Positions 42,192 through 51,900 are shown, counted from the stretch's first letter. The stretch: DNA of 64,000 nucleotides from UBA4732 sp002404095 (GCA_036783645.1 DAIPWT010000001.1:62001-126000); one strand, 5' to 3'. The notes: a model not told the origin generated them from the sequence alone. Made by a program: numbers and translations.

Positions 42192-44291
42192 ATGCGCACT
42201 CGGTTGTGGCCCGGGCTATTCGGTGTTGTCGCGGCGGTCGTCGTGACCGTCCCTCTCATTTTGCTGGAGTGGCTGGGAACGCCGCTTCCGCCAACGTGGA
42301 TGCTGCTGTTCGCCGCGACCGGTCTGACCGCGTGCGTCGGACTGATCGCCGCATGGTTTGTCCAGCGGCGTTATAAGCACCAGCTGCAAGAATTGGCGGT
42401 GCGCGTCACGGCCTTACAGACCAACCCATCGCAGCAACTCCTTCAAACCAACGGCCGTTTAGGGGAGTTCGACGCCGACGCGCAACTAGTCCTGGACCGA
42501 TTGAGTGGACTGGTCGGCTGCTACCGAGAAGCCTTGGTCGAAGTCGTCCGCATCCAGGAATTGGCCGAAAAGCTCCGCGCTGACGACGCCCATCGCGGCG
42601 CCGCTGACGATGCGCTCGGCCCGACGCGCTATCTGGGCGGCGGCACACGGCGGCGTATGATCGCCCGGCTGGCCCCCAACCTCCACTGGATCGCCGCCAC
42701 CACGCCGCTACAGCAGTTCATCGGCCGCGGCATCTCCGACCTCGTGGCTCATTCTTTTCTCGACATTGTTCACCCGGACGACATCGCAGGCTTACATGCG
42801 ACCCTCCGGGAATCGCTGAAAGACGGCGAAGGCCACGACATCACCTTCCGCGTCCTGACGCCCGATAAGCCGGGGCGCAAGCGGTCGCGGCGCGGCGACT
42901 CCGGTTTGTCGTTGGTGGAAAGCCACCTGCTGATGGACGCGATGACCTGCTATAGCGAGGCGGGCGTTCCGCTCAATCTGCGCTGTCACTTGCTCGATGT
43001 GACCGATCGCGTCCTGACTGAGCGCGAGCTGCGGCGCCGCACCGAGGAAGTGTCCCAGGCCAACGCCCGCTTACGCGAAATCAACGCCGACCTTAAGCGG
43101 CTCAAGGAAAGCTACCGCGATTTGTACCATCACGCCCCCGTCATCTACTTCAGTCTTGACGCCCGCGGCCGGGTGGCCGCCTGTAACGAGACAATGGTGC
43201 GGACCCTCGGTTATCAGCGCGACGACCTCATTGGACGCCCGTACACGCAGCTACTAACGCCGGCCGGCCGCTCCGCCTTTCGGCGCGACCGGGCGGCGTT
43301 TCAGCGACCCGGCGAGGTGGAGACCCGCTGGCTCAAACGCGACGGCGCCGTCATCGACGTCTGGATCGGCACGACGACCATCATGAACGCCGAAGGCGAG
43401 TTCATCCGCTCGCGCAGCGCCGCACTCGACTTGACGGAGCGTAAAAGGCTGGGCGACGAACTGCGCGACAAGGCCGTCGAGTTGGAGCAGGCCAACGGCA
43501 AGCTTCGCCGTATCAATCAGGAGTTGGAAGATTTCACCTACGTCGTGTCGCATGACCTCAAGGAGCCGTTGCGCACCCTTGAGGCGTTCAGTACGTTTTT
43601 GTCGCAAGACTACGCCCCGGCCCTTGGCGAGGAGGGCCGCGAGTACATCGACCATTTGATCCAGGCGAGCCGGCGCCTCGGCGCCCTGATTGACGACCTG
43701 TTGGTCCTGAGCCGGGCCGGGCGCGTCATGCACACGCCGCGTCCGTTTTCGTGGGACGAGACCGTGGATGTGGTACGGGCCGACTTGCATGATTTGATCC
43801 AAAGAAAACGGGCGGTGGTGCGCGTCGAAGGCCCGCTGCCGGCGGTGGTCGGCGACCGCGAGCGCGTCATGCAGCTCCTCGCCAACTTGTTCGCCAACGG
43901 CCTCAAGTACAACAAGAGCGAAATGCCTGAAATCGTCCTTGGCGCCAAACCGGAGACCGACGCCCAAGCGTCCGGCGAGGCCAATGGGGATTTCGTGACT
44001 TTCTTTGTGCGCGACAATGGTATTGGCATTGAAGCCCAATATCACGACCAGATTTTCCGTATGTTCCGCCGACTGCACCGGCGTGAGGAGGTCGAGGGTA
44101 CGGGCGCCGGATTGGCGATCTGTAAAAAGATCGTGGAGGCCCACGGCGGCAAGCTCTGGGTTGAGTCGGAAGCCGGCCGCGGCGCGACGTTTTATTTCAG
44201 CCTACCGAAGCCCACGGCGGTCGCGGCCCTGGCGCCATTGGTATCTACGCATACAGCCTCTACAGTCGGGGGTGCCATGCAACGCCGTTAA
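42192..44291 (+). CDS. PAS-domain sensor histidine kinase with a repeat-derived C-terminus
   Basis: The 699-residue kinase has two N-terminal membrane helices (residues 6-25 and 36-57), a first PAS-like region (HWIAATTPLQQFIGRG), a coiled linker and a second PAS domain (APVIYFSLDARGRVAACNETM). HisKA follows with His454 in YVVSHDLKEPLRTLEAF. The ATPase domain has N (NLFANGLKYNKSE) and G boxes (DNGIGIEAQYHDQIF, GTGAGLAICKKIVEAHGG). It resembles phytochrome-type/Cph1-like kinases. No response regulator is adjacent. The last 18 codons (LVSTHTASTVGGAMQRR) come from a repeat fragment and should not belong to the ancestral protein, which probably ended near FYFSLPKP. Confidence 0.88.
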   Translation: MRTRLWPGLFGVVAAVVVTVPLILLEWLGTPLPPTWMLLFAATGLTACVGLIAAWFVQRRYKHQLQELAVRVTALQTNPSQQLLQTNGRLGEFDADAQLVLDRLSGLVGCYREALVEVVRIQELAEKLRADDAHRGAADDALGPTRYLGGGTRRRMIARLAPNLHWIAATTPLQQFIGRGISDLVAHSFLDIVHPDDIAGLHATLRESLKDGEGHDITFRVLTPDKPGRKRSRRGDSGLSLVESHLLMDAMTCYSEAGVPLNLRCHLLDVTDRVLTERELRRRTEEVSQANARLREINADLKRLKESYRDLYHHAPVIYFSLDARGRVAACNETMVRTLGYQRDDLIGRPYTQLLTPAGRSAFRRDRAAFQRPGEVETRWLKRDGAVIDVWIGTTTIMNAEGEFIRSRSAALDLTERKRLGDELRDKAVELEQANGKLRRINQELEDFTYVVSHDLKEPLRTLEAFSTFLSQDYAPALGEEGREYIDHLIQASRRLGALIDDLLVLSRAGRVMHTPRPFSWDETVDVVRADLHDLIQRKRAVVRVEGPLPAVVGDRERVMQLLANLFANGLKYNKSEMPEIVLGAKPETDAQASGEANGDFVTFFVRDNGIGIEAQYHDQIFRMFRRLHRREEVEGTGAGLAICKKIVEAHGGKLWVESEAGRGATFYFSLPKPTAVAALAPLVSTHTASTVGGAMQRR
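44237..44280. repeat. Fragment of the 6354-6555 repeat family at the end of the kinase gene
   Basis: CCATTGGTATCTACGCATAC then GGGGGTGCCATGC shares CCATTGGTATCTAC and GGGGTGCCATGC with the element at 6354-6555. It is a single arm and is read through in frame by the kinase gene. Confidence 0.75.
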
Positions 44292-44407
44292 CAAGTACAG
44301 GGGCGGTTTTGTGTCAAGGTCTTTGCCATCAATGACTTTCGATGATTTTCTGCCTCAGCTGCGGAGAAGGCCGGGCCGAGCGTCCGACCTAGGTAGCGCA
44401 GCTGAAA

Positions 44408-44464
44408 GAGCCGTTTCCCGACAGAAGGGGTGTTGTCACGCACACCCTTCAGGAAAAACGGCTC
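44408..44464 (+). promoter_or_regulatory. Hairpin covering the ribosome-binding site of the metallopeptidase gene
   Basis: GAGCCGTTT (44408-44416) pairs perfectly with AAACGGCTC (44456-44464), and the inner AAGGGGTGT/ACACCCTT extends the stem. The 3' arm contains or adjoins the Shine-Dalgarno-like CAGGA and ends one base before the ATG at 44465. The stem would hide the ribosome site unless melted. It may regulate translation or be a relic of a terminator. Confidence 0.5.
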
Positions 44465-45064
44465 ATGACCAAGACGAATCGGCCGTTCGACTTCTGCGGC
44501 CAAGTCCGTCGGCTCTGCGCCGACGTGGTGCGGCACAGCGACGCCCTCCGGCACATCGACGTATCGCGTCTGCTCTTCGGCGTCCTCCAGGCGCGTTCGG
44601 GCCGGCGTCACGGCCTCCAAGCCCGCGTGACGCCGCTGCGCTGCCATGGCGGCGCGCTGACGCGACGGCGGCACGACGTTCCGTATCAGGTGCAGCGCTT
44701 TTTCGTGGACGGCCGGGAAATGCTTTATCTGGTGACGTTCTGTTTGCCGCGCTTCCTGGACCAGAGCTTCGACGACAAGTTCATCACTCTGTTCCACGAA
44801 CTGTATCACATCAGCCCCGCTTTTGAGGGCGACCTACGGCGACACAACGGCCGCTGCGCTTTGCATACGCATAGTAAACGACTTTACGACTCCCACATGG
44901 CTGAAATGGCGCGCGCCTACCTGTCCAACGGGGCCGACCGTCAATTGCACGAGTTCCTTCGCCTGAACTTCGGCCAGCTACAGCAGCGTCACGGCGCCGT
45001 CGTCGGCGTCATGGTGCCGCGGCCGCGGCTTATTCCTGTGGCGGTTGCCCCGCCGGGATTTTAG
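44465..45064 (+). CDS. Predicted zinc metallopeptidase with HExxH motif
   Basis: The 199-residue protein has the zinc-peptidase motif HELYH at residues 111-115 (His111, Glu112, His115), followed by ISPAFEGDLRRHNGR and ALHTHSKRLYDSHMAE, where another His or Glu may be the third ligand. The layout resembles the putative phage/bacterial metallopeptidase family I know as PhageMetallopep. No signal peptide is present, so it is probably cytosolic. Its target is unknown. A stable hairpin ending at the start codon suggests controlled translation. Its neighbours are a kinase and a restriction locus, but a functional link is not shown. Confidence 0.65.
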   Translation: MTKTNRPFDFCGQVRRLCADVVRHSDALRHIDVSRLLFGVLQARSGRRHGLQARVTPLRCHGGALTRRRHDVPYQVQRFFVDGREMLYLVTFCLPRFLDQSFDDKFITLFHELYHISPAFEGDLRRHNGRCALHTHSKRLYDSHMAEMARAYLSNGADRQLHEFLRLNFGQLQQRHGAVVGVMVPRPRLIPVAVAPPGF

Positions 45065-45073
45065 GGAGCGTCG

Positions 45074-45121
45074 CCCGCCAACCGCCCGCCAAAGGCGGGT
45101 TGGCGAGCGGGGGTTGGCGGG
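45074..45121. repeat. CCCGCCAAC inverted repeat
   Basis: CCCGCCAAC at 45074-45082 pairs with GTTGGCGGG at 45113-45121, with an inner CCCGCCAAAGGCGGG hairpin. A further CCCGCCAACCCGCCAAG lies at 45155-45172. It starts 10 bases after the metallopeptidase stop. Confidence 0.7.
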
Positions 45122-45189
45122 ACGATGTCCTTAGCGGCAAAGGACTTAGATGCCGCCCGCCAACCCGCCAAGCGTTTTGCCGCCCAAGG

Positions 45190-45325
45190 GTTCGTGCAAT
45201 ATCTGCACAAGTTGGGCGCCATGCTGTCGCGGCCTAATTTCCGCACTTTCCATCCGCCAAAGCCGCCGCGAAAGCATGACTCCCGCGCGAGGTCGAGCAA
45301 ACGCCAATAGGATAAACCAACGGTT
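45190..45325. repeat. Degraded copy of the 6354-6555 repeat family
   Basis: The segment contains GGGCGCCATGCTGTCGCGG, CCGCGAAAGCATGACTCCCG and CCAATAGGATAAACC, each a close match to parts of the 6354-6555 element in the same order. No gene is visible in the gap 45065-45403, which is filled by this and the preceding repeat plus a CACAGAGACACAGAATAT run. Confidence 0.6.
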
Positions 45326-45403
45326 CGCATGGCGCCTTTCAAATGTCGCATTCGGTAAGATTCACCACAGAGACACAGAATATACAAAGAAGAGCAAAGA
45401 CTC

Positions 45404-45594
45404 ATGCCCACGCTTGACTGGATCGGCAAGAAAGCGGTTGTCAATCATCATCGGGAAGTGCCGTACCGTTTGCTCCATTGCGACAAGGCGCTCTCCGCCG
45501 GCGATGGACAACGGGCCGACGCCGGCAATCTGCTCGTGCAAGGAGACAACCTGGCCGCGCTGAAAGCGCTGCTGCCGTACTACGCCGCCCAGGG
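45404..45594 (+). pseudogene. N-terminal fragment of a type III DNA methyltransferase (Mod)
   Basis: The first 64 codons read MPTLDWIGKKAVVNHHREVP and later GNLLVQGDNLAALKALLPYYA, the usual N-terminus of type III Mod proteins, where GKVKCIYIDPPYNTG should follow. Here the family match stops at YYA and the frame changes to unrelated sequence. The catalytic DPPY motif and the S-adenosylmethionine site are absent, so the product cannot methylate. AAGAAGAG precedes the ATG. The res-like 3' fragment at 47737-48726 suggests the same original locus. Confidence 0.75.
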
Positions 45595-45827
45595 CAAGTT
45601 GGCGGATGAAGGGTCGCGCTTCCGGCCGGTGCGCACGGGCGTAGCGCTGCGTCATCTCTACCCCAACGACTGGCAAGTGGATCGCTACGACTGTCTGCTC
45701 GGCAACGCCGCGCCGCTCGCCGGTCTGAAGCGGGGGGGCGAACTGGCACGAGCCGGAAAAGCGATGGACGATGGAATTGACGCGCTTCCGCGAACGCCGT
45801 CGGCCCTATTTGCTGTATACAGAATGA
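45595..45827 (+). pseudogene. C-terminal tail of a DUF1343/NamZ-like protein, frameshifted
   Basis: Following the mod fragment the translation reads RFRPVRTGVALRHLYPNDWQ then DRYDCLLGNAAPLAGLKRG, and after a +1 shift ANWHEPEKRWTMELTRFRER then RRPYLLYTE and a TGA at 45825. This matches the C-terminal pattern of DUF1343 (exo-N-acetylmuramidase NamZ): DxxLLGN, an ALKxG helix, and W..EL.RF...R.PYLLY. The frame breaks at a run of seven G (45732-45738). The rest of the gene is missing. The last 75 bases recur at 47743-47817. Confidence 0.55.
45738..45812. repeat. 75-bp direct repeat, left copy, flanking a restriction-modification cassette
   Basis: Aligned with 47743-47817 without gaps, 63 of 75 positions are identical by my count. 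It corresponds to the last 25 codons of the DUF1343-like tail. Confidence 0.85.
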
Positions 45828-45932
45828 AAAGCAGGCTCCCGGATTTGCTGATCTCCTTGACTGCGGCCGCCACAGGGCGACAATGTACTCTTGACCGGAT
45901 GGCGACGGACTAAAAGAGGACGGCATGCCGCC

Positions 45933-46928
45933 ATGAAAACTCAGGTCTCGCCCACGCTTGATTGCAACGGCGACCATCCCCTCCTGTCTTTCCTCCCCGA
46001 ACGGCTTCGTTCCCTGAACGACGTTCAGAGGGACATACCCCGTCTCGCCAAGGATCAGACTCTTACCGCCGAGATTGAGCGGGCAATCCCTCACATTCCC
46101 ACCACGCATGACGTCTATCGTCAGGACTCGCGGGAAATACAGCTGCCGCCCGGTAGCGTTCATCTTGTCCTTACCTCGCCGCCTTATTGGACGCTCAAGG
46201 AGTACAACAAGACCGACGGACAGCTCGGCCACGTCGCCGATTACGAACAGTTTCTGGCGGAGTTGGACAAGGTCTGGCGGAAATGCTTCGACGCGCTGGT
46301 TCCGGGCGGCCGTGTGATCTGCGTGGTCGGCGACGTCTGCCTTTCGCGCCGGAGGAATGGGGGGCGCCATACAGTCGTGCCCCTCCACTCGTCCATCCAG
46401 GAACACTGTCGTGTCCTTGGTTTCGATAACCTCGCGCCCATCATCTGGCACAAGATCGCCAACGCGCGGTTCGAGGCCGAGGGCAATGGATCGAGTTTTC
46501 TTGGCAAGCCCTACGAGCCGAACTCGGTTATCAAGAACGATGTGGAGTTCATTCTGATGGAGCGGAAGCCCGGCGGCTATCGCACCCCAGACCTGCCCAC
46601 CCGTTTACTCAGTATTATCTCCGAAGCCAACTACCAAAGCTGGTTTCAGCAAATCTGGACCGGCCTGACCGGCGCCTCCACTCGCAACCATCCCGCACCC
46701 TATCCGCTGGAACTGGCCGCGCGGCTTATCCGCATGTTTTCCTTCGTGGGCGACGTCGTTCTTGACCCGTTCCTCGGCACGGGCACCACTTCGCTGGCCG
46801 CGGCTCAGTGCGGCCGTAACAGCGTCGGCGTAGAAGTGGACCCCCGCTATTTTGATTTCGCTCAAGCCAGGCTCTCGGGTAATACCGCGGGCCTGTTTTC
46901 AACCACGACCGTGACGGTTCACCCTTGA
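45933..46928 (+). CDS. DNA methyltransferase of a XhoI/PaeR7I-like restriction-modification pair
   Basis: The 331-residue protein has the amino-methyltransferase motif TSPPYW (Ser82-Trp86) in front of the SAM-binding motif LDPFLGTGTT (Asp278 onward), the order of beta-class N4-cytosine or N6-adenine methyltransferases. SVGVEVDPRYFDFAQARL follows as the usual acidic ribose-binding segment. It should protect host DNA from the enzyme encoded 12 bases downstream. Known PaeR7I methyltransferases are N6-adenine; the base modified here is unproven. The ATG at 45933 is preferred over an upstream frame start at 45891. The gene appears intact, unlike its flanks. Confidence 0.88.
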   Translation: MKTQVSPTLDCNGDHPLLSFLPERLRSLNDVQRDIPRLAKDQTLTAEIERAIPHIPTTHDVYRQDSREIQLPPGSVHLVLTSPPYWTLKEYNKTDGQLGHVADYEQFLAELDKVWRKCFDALVPGGRVICVVGDVCLSRRRNGGRHTVVPLHSSIQEHCRVLGFDNLAPIIWHKIANARFEAEGNGSSFLGKPYEPNSVIKNDVEFILMERKPGGYRTPDLPTRLLSIISEANYQSWFQQIWTGLTGASTRNHPAPYPLELAARLIRMFSFVGDVVLDPFLGTGTTSLAAAQCGRNSVGVEVDPRYFDFAQARLSGNTAGLFSTTTVTVHP

Positions 46929-46939
46929 GGCCGTCGCCC

Positions 46940-47734
46940 ATGAGCGACCTGCTAGCGGATCTCGACCAGCGATTGCGTCAAGCCGTCGTCTTTTTCTGGC
47001 AGCAGCGCGGCAGCCAGTCGCAGAGGCAGGGCGGAGACGACGACAAGGATCGAGGCGACCGCGGCGCCGTCACTGGGGGCAAGCACCTCGATGGCTTCCG
47101 CGAACTAGTGGCGGCGCTTCTGGAGGCCGCCGGACTACAGCGTGCCACGATCTACTGGCGGAAAAAGACGGAACTGCCGGGCTGGTTCCGGGCCGAAAAG
47201 AATTGGGATCTGCTGGTAGTGGCGGACGGCAGGCTTGTGGCCATCGTCGAATTCAAGTCCCAGGTCGGTTCTTTCGGCAATAACTTTAACAATCGTAGCG
47301 AGGAATCGCTTGGCAGCGCCGCCGACTTGTGGGCCGCGTATGCGGAAGGCGCGTTCAAGCCCTCGGATCGCCCGTGGCTTGGCTATCTGATGATGCTGGA
47401 AGACGCGCCCGGCTCCAATGCCCCGGTGCGTGTAAAGGAGCCGCATTTCAAGGTCTTCGCCGAGTTCAAGGACGCTTCCTACGCCGAAAGATACAACCAA
47501 CTCCTGACCAAATTGGTGCGAGCGCGCCTATACGACGCGGGCTGTTTCCTTATGTCGTCGCGCGAAGGCGGCCTCAAGGGCGAGTACCGAGAGCCCAATC
47601 TCGAACTGAGCTTCCATAATTTCGTGACCTCACTGCTAGCCCGCGCTATCGCGGTGGCCAGAACCCAACAGCCGGGGCCGTCCGAGCCGCCCAAAATCGA
47701 AGCTGGGCCGCCGGTGACACCCTCAACGGGTTAA
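46940..47734 (+). CDS. XhoI/PaeR7I-family restriction endonuclease
   Basis: The 264-residue protein matches PaeR7I/XhoI: the N-terminal DLDQRLRQAVVFFWQQR, GKHLDGFRELVAALLEAAGL, then a PD-(D/E)xK core with Asp90 in WDLLVV and Glu104-x-Lys106 in VEFKSQVGSFGNN. SADLWAAYAEGAF and PWLGYLMMLEDAPGS are also family-like. PaeR7I cuts within CTCGAG; that specificity is plausible here but unproven. The ATG at 46940 follows GAGG. It is transcribed with the methyltransferase, 11 bases apart. Length is close to the known enzyme. Confidence 0.85.
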   Translation: MSDLLADLDQRLRQAVVFFWQQRGSQSQRQGGDDDKDRGDRGAVTGGKHLDGFRELVAALLEAAGLQRATIYWRKKTELPGWFRAEKNWDLLVVADGRLVAIVEFKSQVGSFGNNFNNRSEESLGSAADLWAAYAEGAFKPSDRPWLGYLMMLEDAPGSNAPVRVKEPHFKVFAEFKDASYAERYNQLLTKLVRARLYDAGCFLMSSREGGLKGEYREPNLELSFHNFVTSLLARAIAVARTQQPGPSEPPKIEAGPPVTPSTG

Positions 47735-47736
47735 AG

Positions 47737-48726
47737 GCGGGAGCAAGCTGGCACGAGTGGGAAAAGGGATGGCAGACGGAGTTGACGCGCTTCCGTGAAC
47801 GCCGTCAGCCCTACTTGGAACTCGTCGGCGAAAGTCACTTTCTACAAGCGCGGTGGAAACTTGCGGAATGCGATCACGTTTTGAGCGAAGGGATTTTTCC
47901 GTCCACCTGGAGCGGCGGCAAGACGGGAGAAATCGACGTAACTCAAGCCGGCCGGGTCGAACTGAAGCATTTCACCAACGAGCTACACGAGCAAATGGCG
48001 TTGGTGACAGGCGAACCCGGCTGGGATACGCCGGCTCTGGTGAACTGGCTCGACCGGAATATCCGCCATCTTGACGTGCCGCAGGTGCAATCGTCGTTGT
48101 TCATTCATCGGCTAGTATCCGACCTGATGGAATCGCGAAAAGTGACGGTCGAACAACTAGCCCGTTTGAAATATCGACTGCGCAACGCCATTGAGGAAAA
48201 GATCGGCCAGCTTCGCGGCGCCCATCGACAGCAAGCGTATCAGGCGTATCTCTTCGGCCCCCAGACGGCATTAGTCGAAGTGGACCCCGCCTCTTGTTTT
48301 GAATTCGACGTGGATCGCTACGCCCCGAACTGGTTTTACGACGGCCACTACCGATTCCAGCGTCACTACGTCCCGCCTGTCGGCGAACTGAAGGGCGAGG
48401 GCGAAGAGTACGAATGCGCCGTCCGGCTCGATCAGATGGATGAAGTGGAAGTCTGGATGCGCAACTTAGCCGGTCGGCCCGAAACCTCGTTTTGGTTGCC
48501 AACCTCAACGGATCGGTTTTATCCGGATTTCGTGGCAAAGTTGCGCGACGGCCGTATTCTCGTGGTGGAATACAAGGGTGATGTTTACTGGAGTAATGAC
48601 GATTCCAAGGAAAAGCGCGCCCTGGGCGAACTGTACGCGGAGCGGAGCGGCGGCCGGTGTCTTTTCGTGATGCCGAATGGGCCGGACTGGCGCGCCATGT
48701 CAGCTTGTGTTGGAAACCCGCAATAA
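47737..48726 (+). pseudogene. C-terminal fragment of a type III Res-like restriction subunit
   Basis: The frame is open through the restriction-gene end; a TTG at 47782 is the first start-like codon. After a DUF1343-like stretch (WHEWEKGWQTELTRFRERRQ), the protein runs LVGESHFLQARWKLAECDHV, ALVTGEPGWDTPALVNWLDR and FYPDFVAKLRDGRILVVEYK. The last is a PD-ExK-type endonuclease segment. This is the C-terminal third of helicase-endonuclease Res proteins; the Walker motifs and helicase core are missing. Together with the mod fragment at 45404 it looks like the broken shell of a type III system. It might still be translated as a short nuclease-like protein. Confidence 0.65.
47743..47817. repeat. 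75-bp direct repeat, right copy
   Basis: Partner of 45738-45812 (63 of 75 positions identical by my count). Together they bracket the intact methyltransferase and endonuclease genes. Divergence of about 16% implies the duplication is not recent, or that the copies came from two related genes. Confidence 0.85.
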
Positions 48727-48792
48727 CGCTCCAATCAGCGGTGGATGCGCAAGGTCGTCCGCATAAGAGTAAACGGGAATTACAGTGGCGTC

Positions 48793-48848
48793 GGTTCGCC
48801 CCGTTCACGTTTCACGCCGCTCGCCGCGAAACGTAAACGCGGCGAACC
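48793..48848. repeat. Imperfect palindrome with 21-bp arms
   Basis: GGTTCGCCCCGTTCACGTTTC (48793-48813, given here as family text) pairs with 48828-48848 with two mismatches. It lies between the res-like fragment and the large propeller gene, within a 265-base gap that holds no gene. Confidence 0.75.
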
Positions 48849-48997
48849 AAAGGACGCGAACCAGTTAGTTCCCGATGGCAGCGTCGTCAGCATCCTATAT
48901 GGGGATTCCGCTTGCCAGCACCGCGACCGTCGTGAGACAATCCTCATAGCCGCCTCGTCCCGCGCTCGACAGAGTTCCAAGTTAAGGAAGAATGCCA

Positions 48998-51900
48998 ATG
49001 TCGTGGAGCCTTCGCCGGGTTGTTGTGGTCCTGACGGCCGTCGCGGCCCTGGGTTGCGCGGCTTGCCTGCATTCCGCCTTCGCTCAGGTACAAATCAAGG
49101 AGGGAAAAACAACAGTCATAATCGACGGCCCAGCCCTCCCGCCCTCCGCGACCGGCAGTGCCGACGCCGCGTCCTTCGACTTGCCCAAGGACGCTCAGGC
49201 CCGTCGCAGCATCGAAGCAGCCTTGGATTACATCAACGCCAAGCGCTGGCCGGAAGTCGTCGAAGCGCTGCAACGCATCCTCGACGATCCCCAAGACAAG
49301 TTCGCTCCACTGCCGCGTAAAGGGCCGGACGGCAAGGAAGTCATCGTCCCGACCAGCGTTCGCGCCGAAGCCAACCGCCTGCTCGCCAACCTGCCGGCCG
49401 CCGGTTTGGAGGCGTATAAGACCTTCGGCAAGGCCGGTCCCAAGGCCGACGAGTATCTCAAGAAAGCCAAGGACGCCGCGACCACCGAGGAGCGGCTGGC
49501 CCTGCTCGGCCTGGTGGTGCGCAGATACCTGCACACCGACGCCGGCGGCGAAGCGGCCGACCAGCTCGCCACCCATTACATGGATCGCGGCGATTTCCGC
49601 ACCGCCGGCCGCTACTTCAGTCTGCTGATGACGCGGGCGGGCGGCGCTGACTCGTTGTCGCCGGAGACGCTATTCCGCGCGGCCTACGCTTTCCACCAGG
49701 CCGACGACAAGGGCGGCGAAGACTCCATCTGGCAGACGGCCCGCGCCCGCGGCATCCGCGAGGTCTATTTCGGCGACGAAGCCAGAAGCGTCACGGAATT
49801 GAAGGATTACCTGGGCGGCCTTGCCCGCGCCGTTGACGTAGTGGGCCGGCAGTGGGCGTACTTCCTGGGCGACGTCAGCCATACCGGCAAGGGCGAGGGC
49901 GGCCCCGCGTTCATGGGCCCGACGAATCTGATCCAGCGGACCGACGTGCCGAGTGGGGCGACGAACGCAAACGGCTCATCCCGCCCACAGACGTTCGATA
50001 CCAAGCTAGGTATTCTCTTCAAGACAGCCGCCGATCACCTGGCGCGAGTCAATCAGCCCGTGATGCCGTCGCAGTTTCCTGTAGCCGCCTTGGTGACGCG
50101 CAGGACGACCAAGGGAGGCGGCAAAAAGACGCCGCTCGTTGTTTACCGCACCTATGCGGGCATAGAAGCCGTCAATATGGAGACGGGAGGCCGCGTCGGA
50201 TACTCCCCCATCAGCGGCGGCTTCGATTGGTTCATGCAAGATTCCGGCCGGGAAAGCGTGTTAAACCAGTGGAATGCGCTGTACATGGGCAATCCCGCGC
50301 AAGGGCAGCCCGCGCAAAGGCCCGGCATCGTGTTTGAGAACACCACCATCGGCACACTGAGCACCGACGGCGAATTTGCTTATACCATCGAAGATTTGGC
50401 GGTCCCGCCGCCGGCCGCCTATGCCCAGCAGATGGGTTTCCCCGGCAACCCGAACCCCAACATGGGCTGGCCTCCGGAAATTGTCAAAGCCCTCAGCCAT
50501 AGTCGGCTCATGGCCTACGACCTGACGAGGGATTGCGCGATCGCATGGAACGTACCGGCTGAGAACGAAAAGGGCGAGTTCGCCGACTGCTACTTCCTCG
50601 GGCCGCCGCTGTGTCTCAACGGCAAGCTCTATGTGCTATCCGAAAAGCAGCAGGAACTGCGGCTGATTTGTATGGAGAACGTCCGCAATGGCCTCGGCTG
50701 GACGCCGAAGATCGATTTCGTGTTGTCGCTGGGCACCGCCCGCGACAACCAAATGCAACAAGACCCCTTGCGGCGCATCCATGCGGCGCACCTTTCCTAC
50801 GGCGAGGGCGTGTTGGTCTGCCCGACCAATCTCGGCTACGTCATTGGCATCGACCTGCTCCAGGACAGCCTGCTGTGGGCGTATCCCTACCGTGATAAGA
50901 CCGACGCGCCCGAAGACACGGGCATGGTCATGGGGCCGGGGGGAATGGCGATTAGAGGTCGATTCATAGGCGGAATGAATCCCAACGGCATGTACAACCC
51001 ATCGCCGCCGCAGTCGGGCTGGAAGGTGTCCGCGCCGATCATCCAGGACGGAAAGGTCGTCTTCACCGCGCCCGACTCGAAGTCCCTTCACTGCGTCAAC
51101 CTCAAGGACGGTACGCCCGCATGGAGCAGGCCGCGCCAGGAAAACGACCTCTATCTCGGCGGCGTCGTCAACGGCAAGGTGATTATCGTTGGCACGAAGA
51201 CGGCCCACGCCTACACGCTCGCCAAGGGCGACGACGCCTGGACGGTGGAAACCGGCCTGCCCTCCGGCTTTGGCGCCGCCAGCGACAATACCTATTATCT
51301 CCCTCTGCAAAAGTCGATTGCCAGCAAAGAGCCGGAGATCTGCGCCATTGACGTGGACCGCGGCATCGTCACCGGCCACACCAAGGCGCGGGCCGTGGAA
51401 GGCAAAGACGTTAAATCGCCGGGCAATCTCCTGTTCTTCAACGATGAAATCGTCTCGCAGACGATTGATGAGGTGGTGGCGTACCCGCAGCTCAAGATCA
51501 AGATCGCGGCGATGACCGAGGCGCTCAAGGCCAACCCCAATGATCCGAAAGGCTTGTTCGACCGCGGCGAATTGAGTTTGGAGGAAGGCAACCTCGAAGG
51601 GGCCGTCCAGGACTTCCGCCAAGTGTTGCGCAACAACCCGCCCGCCGATCTGGTCGGCAACGTCCGCAACAAACTTTACGACGCCCTCACCGAAGACTTC
51701 CAACATAACTTCGATAAGGCCGAGAGGTACGAGGAAGACTACGCCGCGTTGTGCAGCCTCGATCTGCCCGCCGGCGCCACGGAAACGCAGCGCGTCGAGG
51801 CCCGACGGCGGCGGACCAACTACCTTTACCTCATCGCCAAGGGCAAGGAAGGGCAACGCAAACTGACGGAAGCGTTCGACAAGTATCTGGAGATGAACAG

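Noticed and set aside
45404..48726. A working type III restriction-modification system
   Set aside because: The mod fragment has no DPPY or SAM site and the res-like fragment has no helicase motifs.
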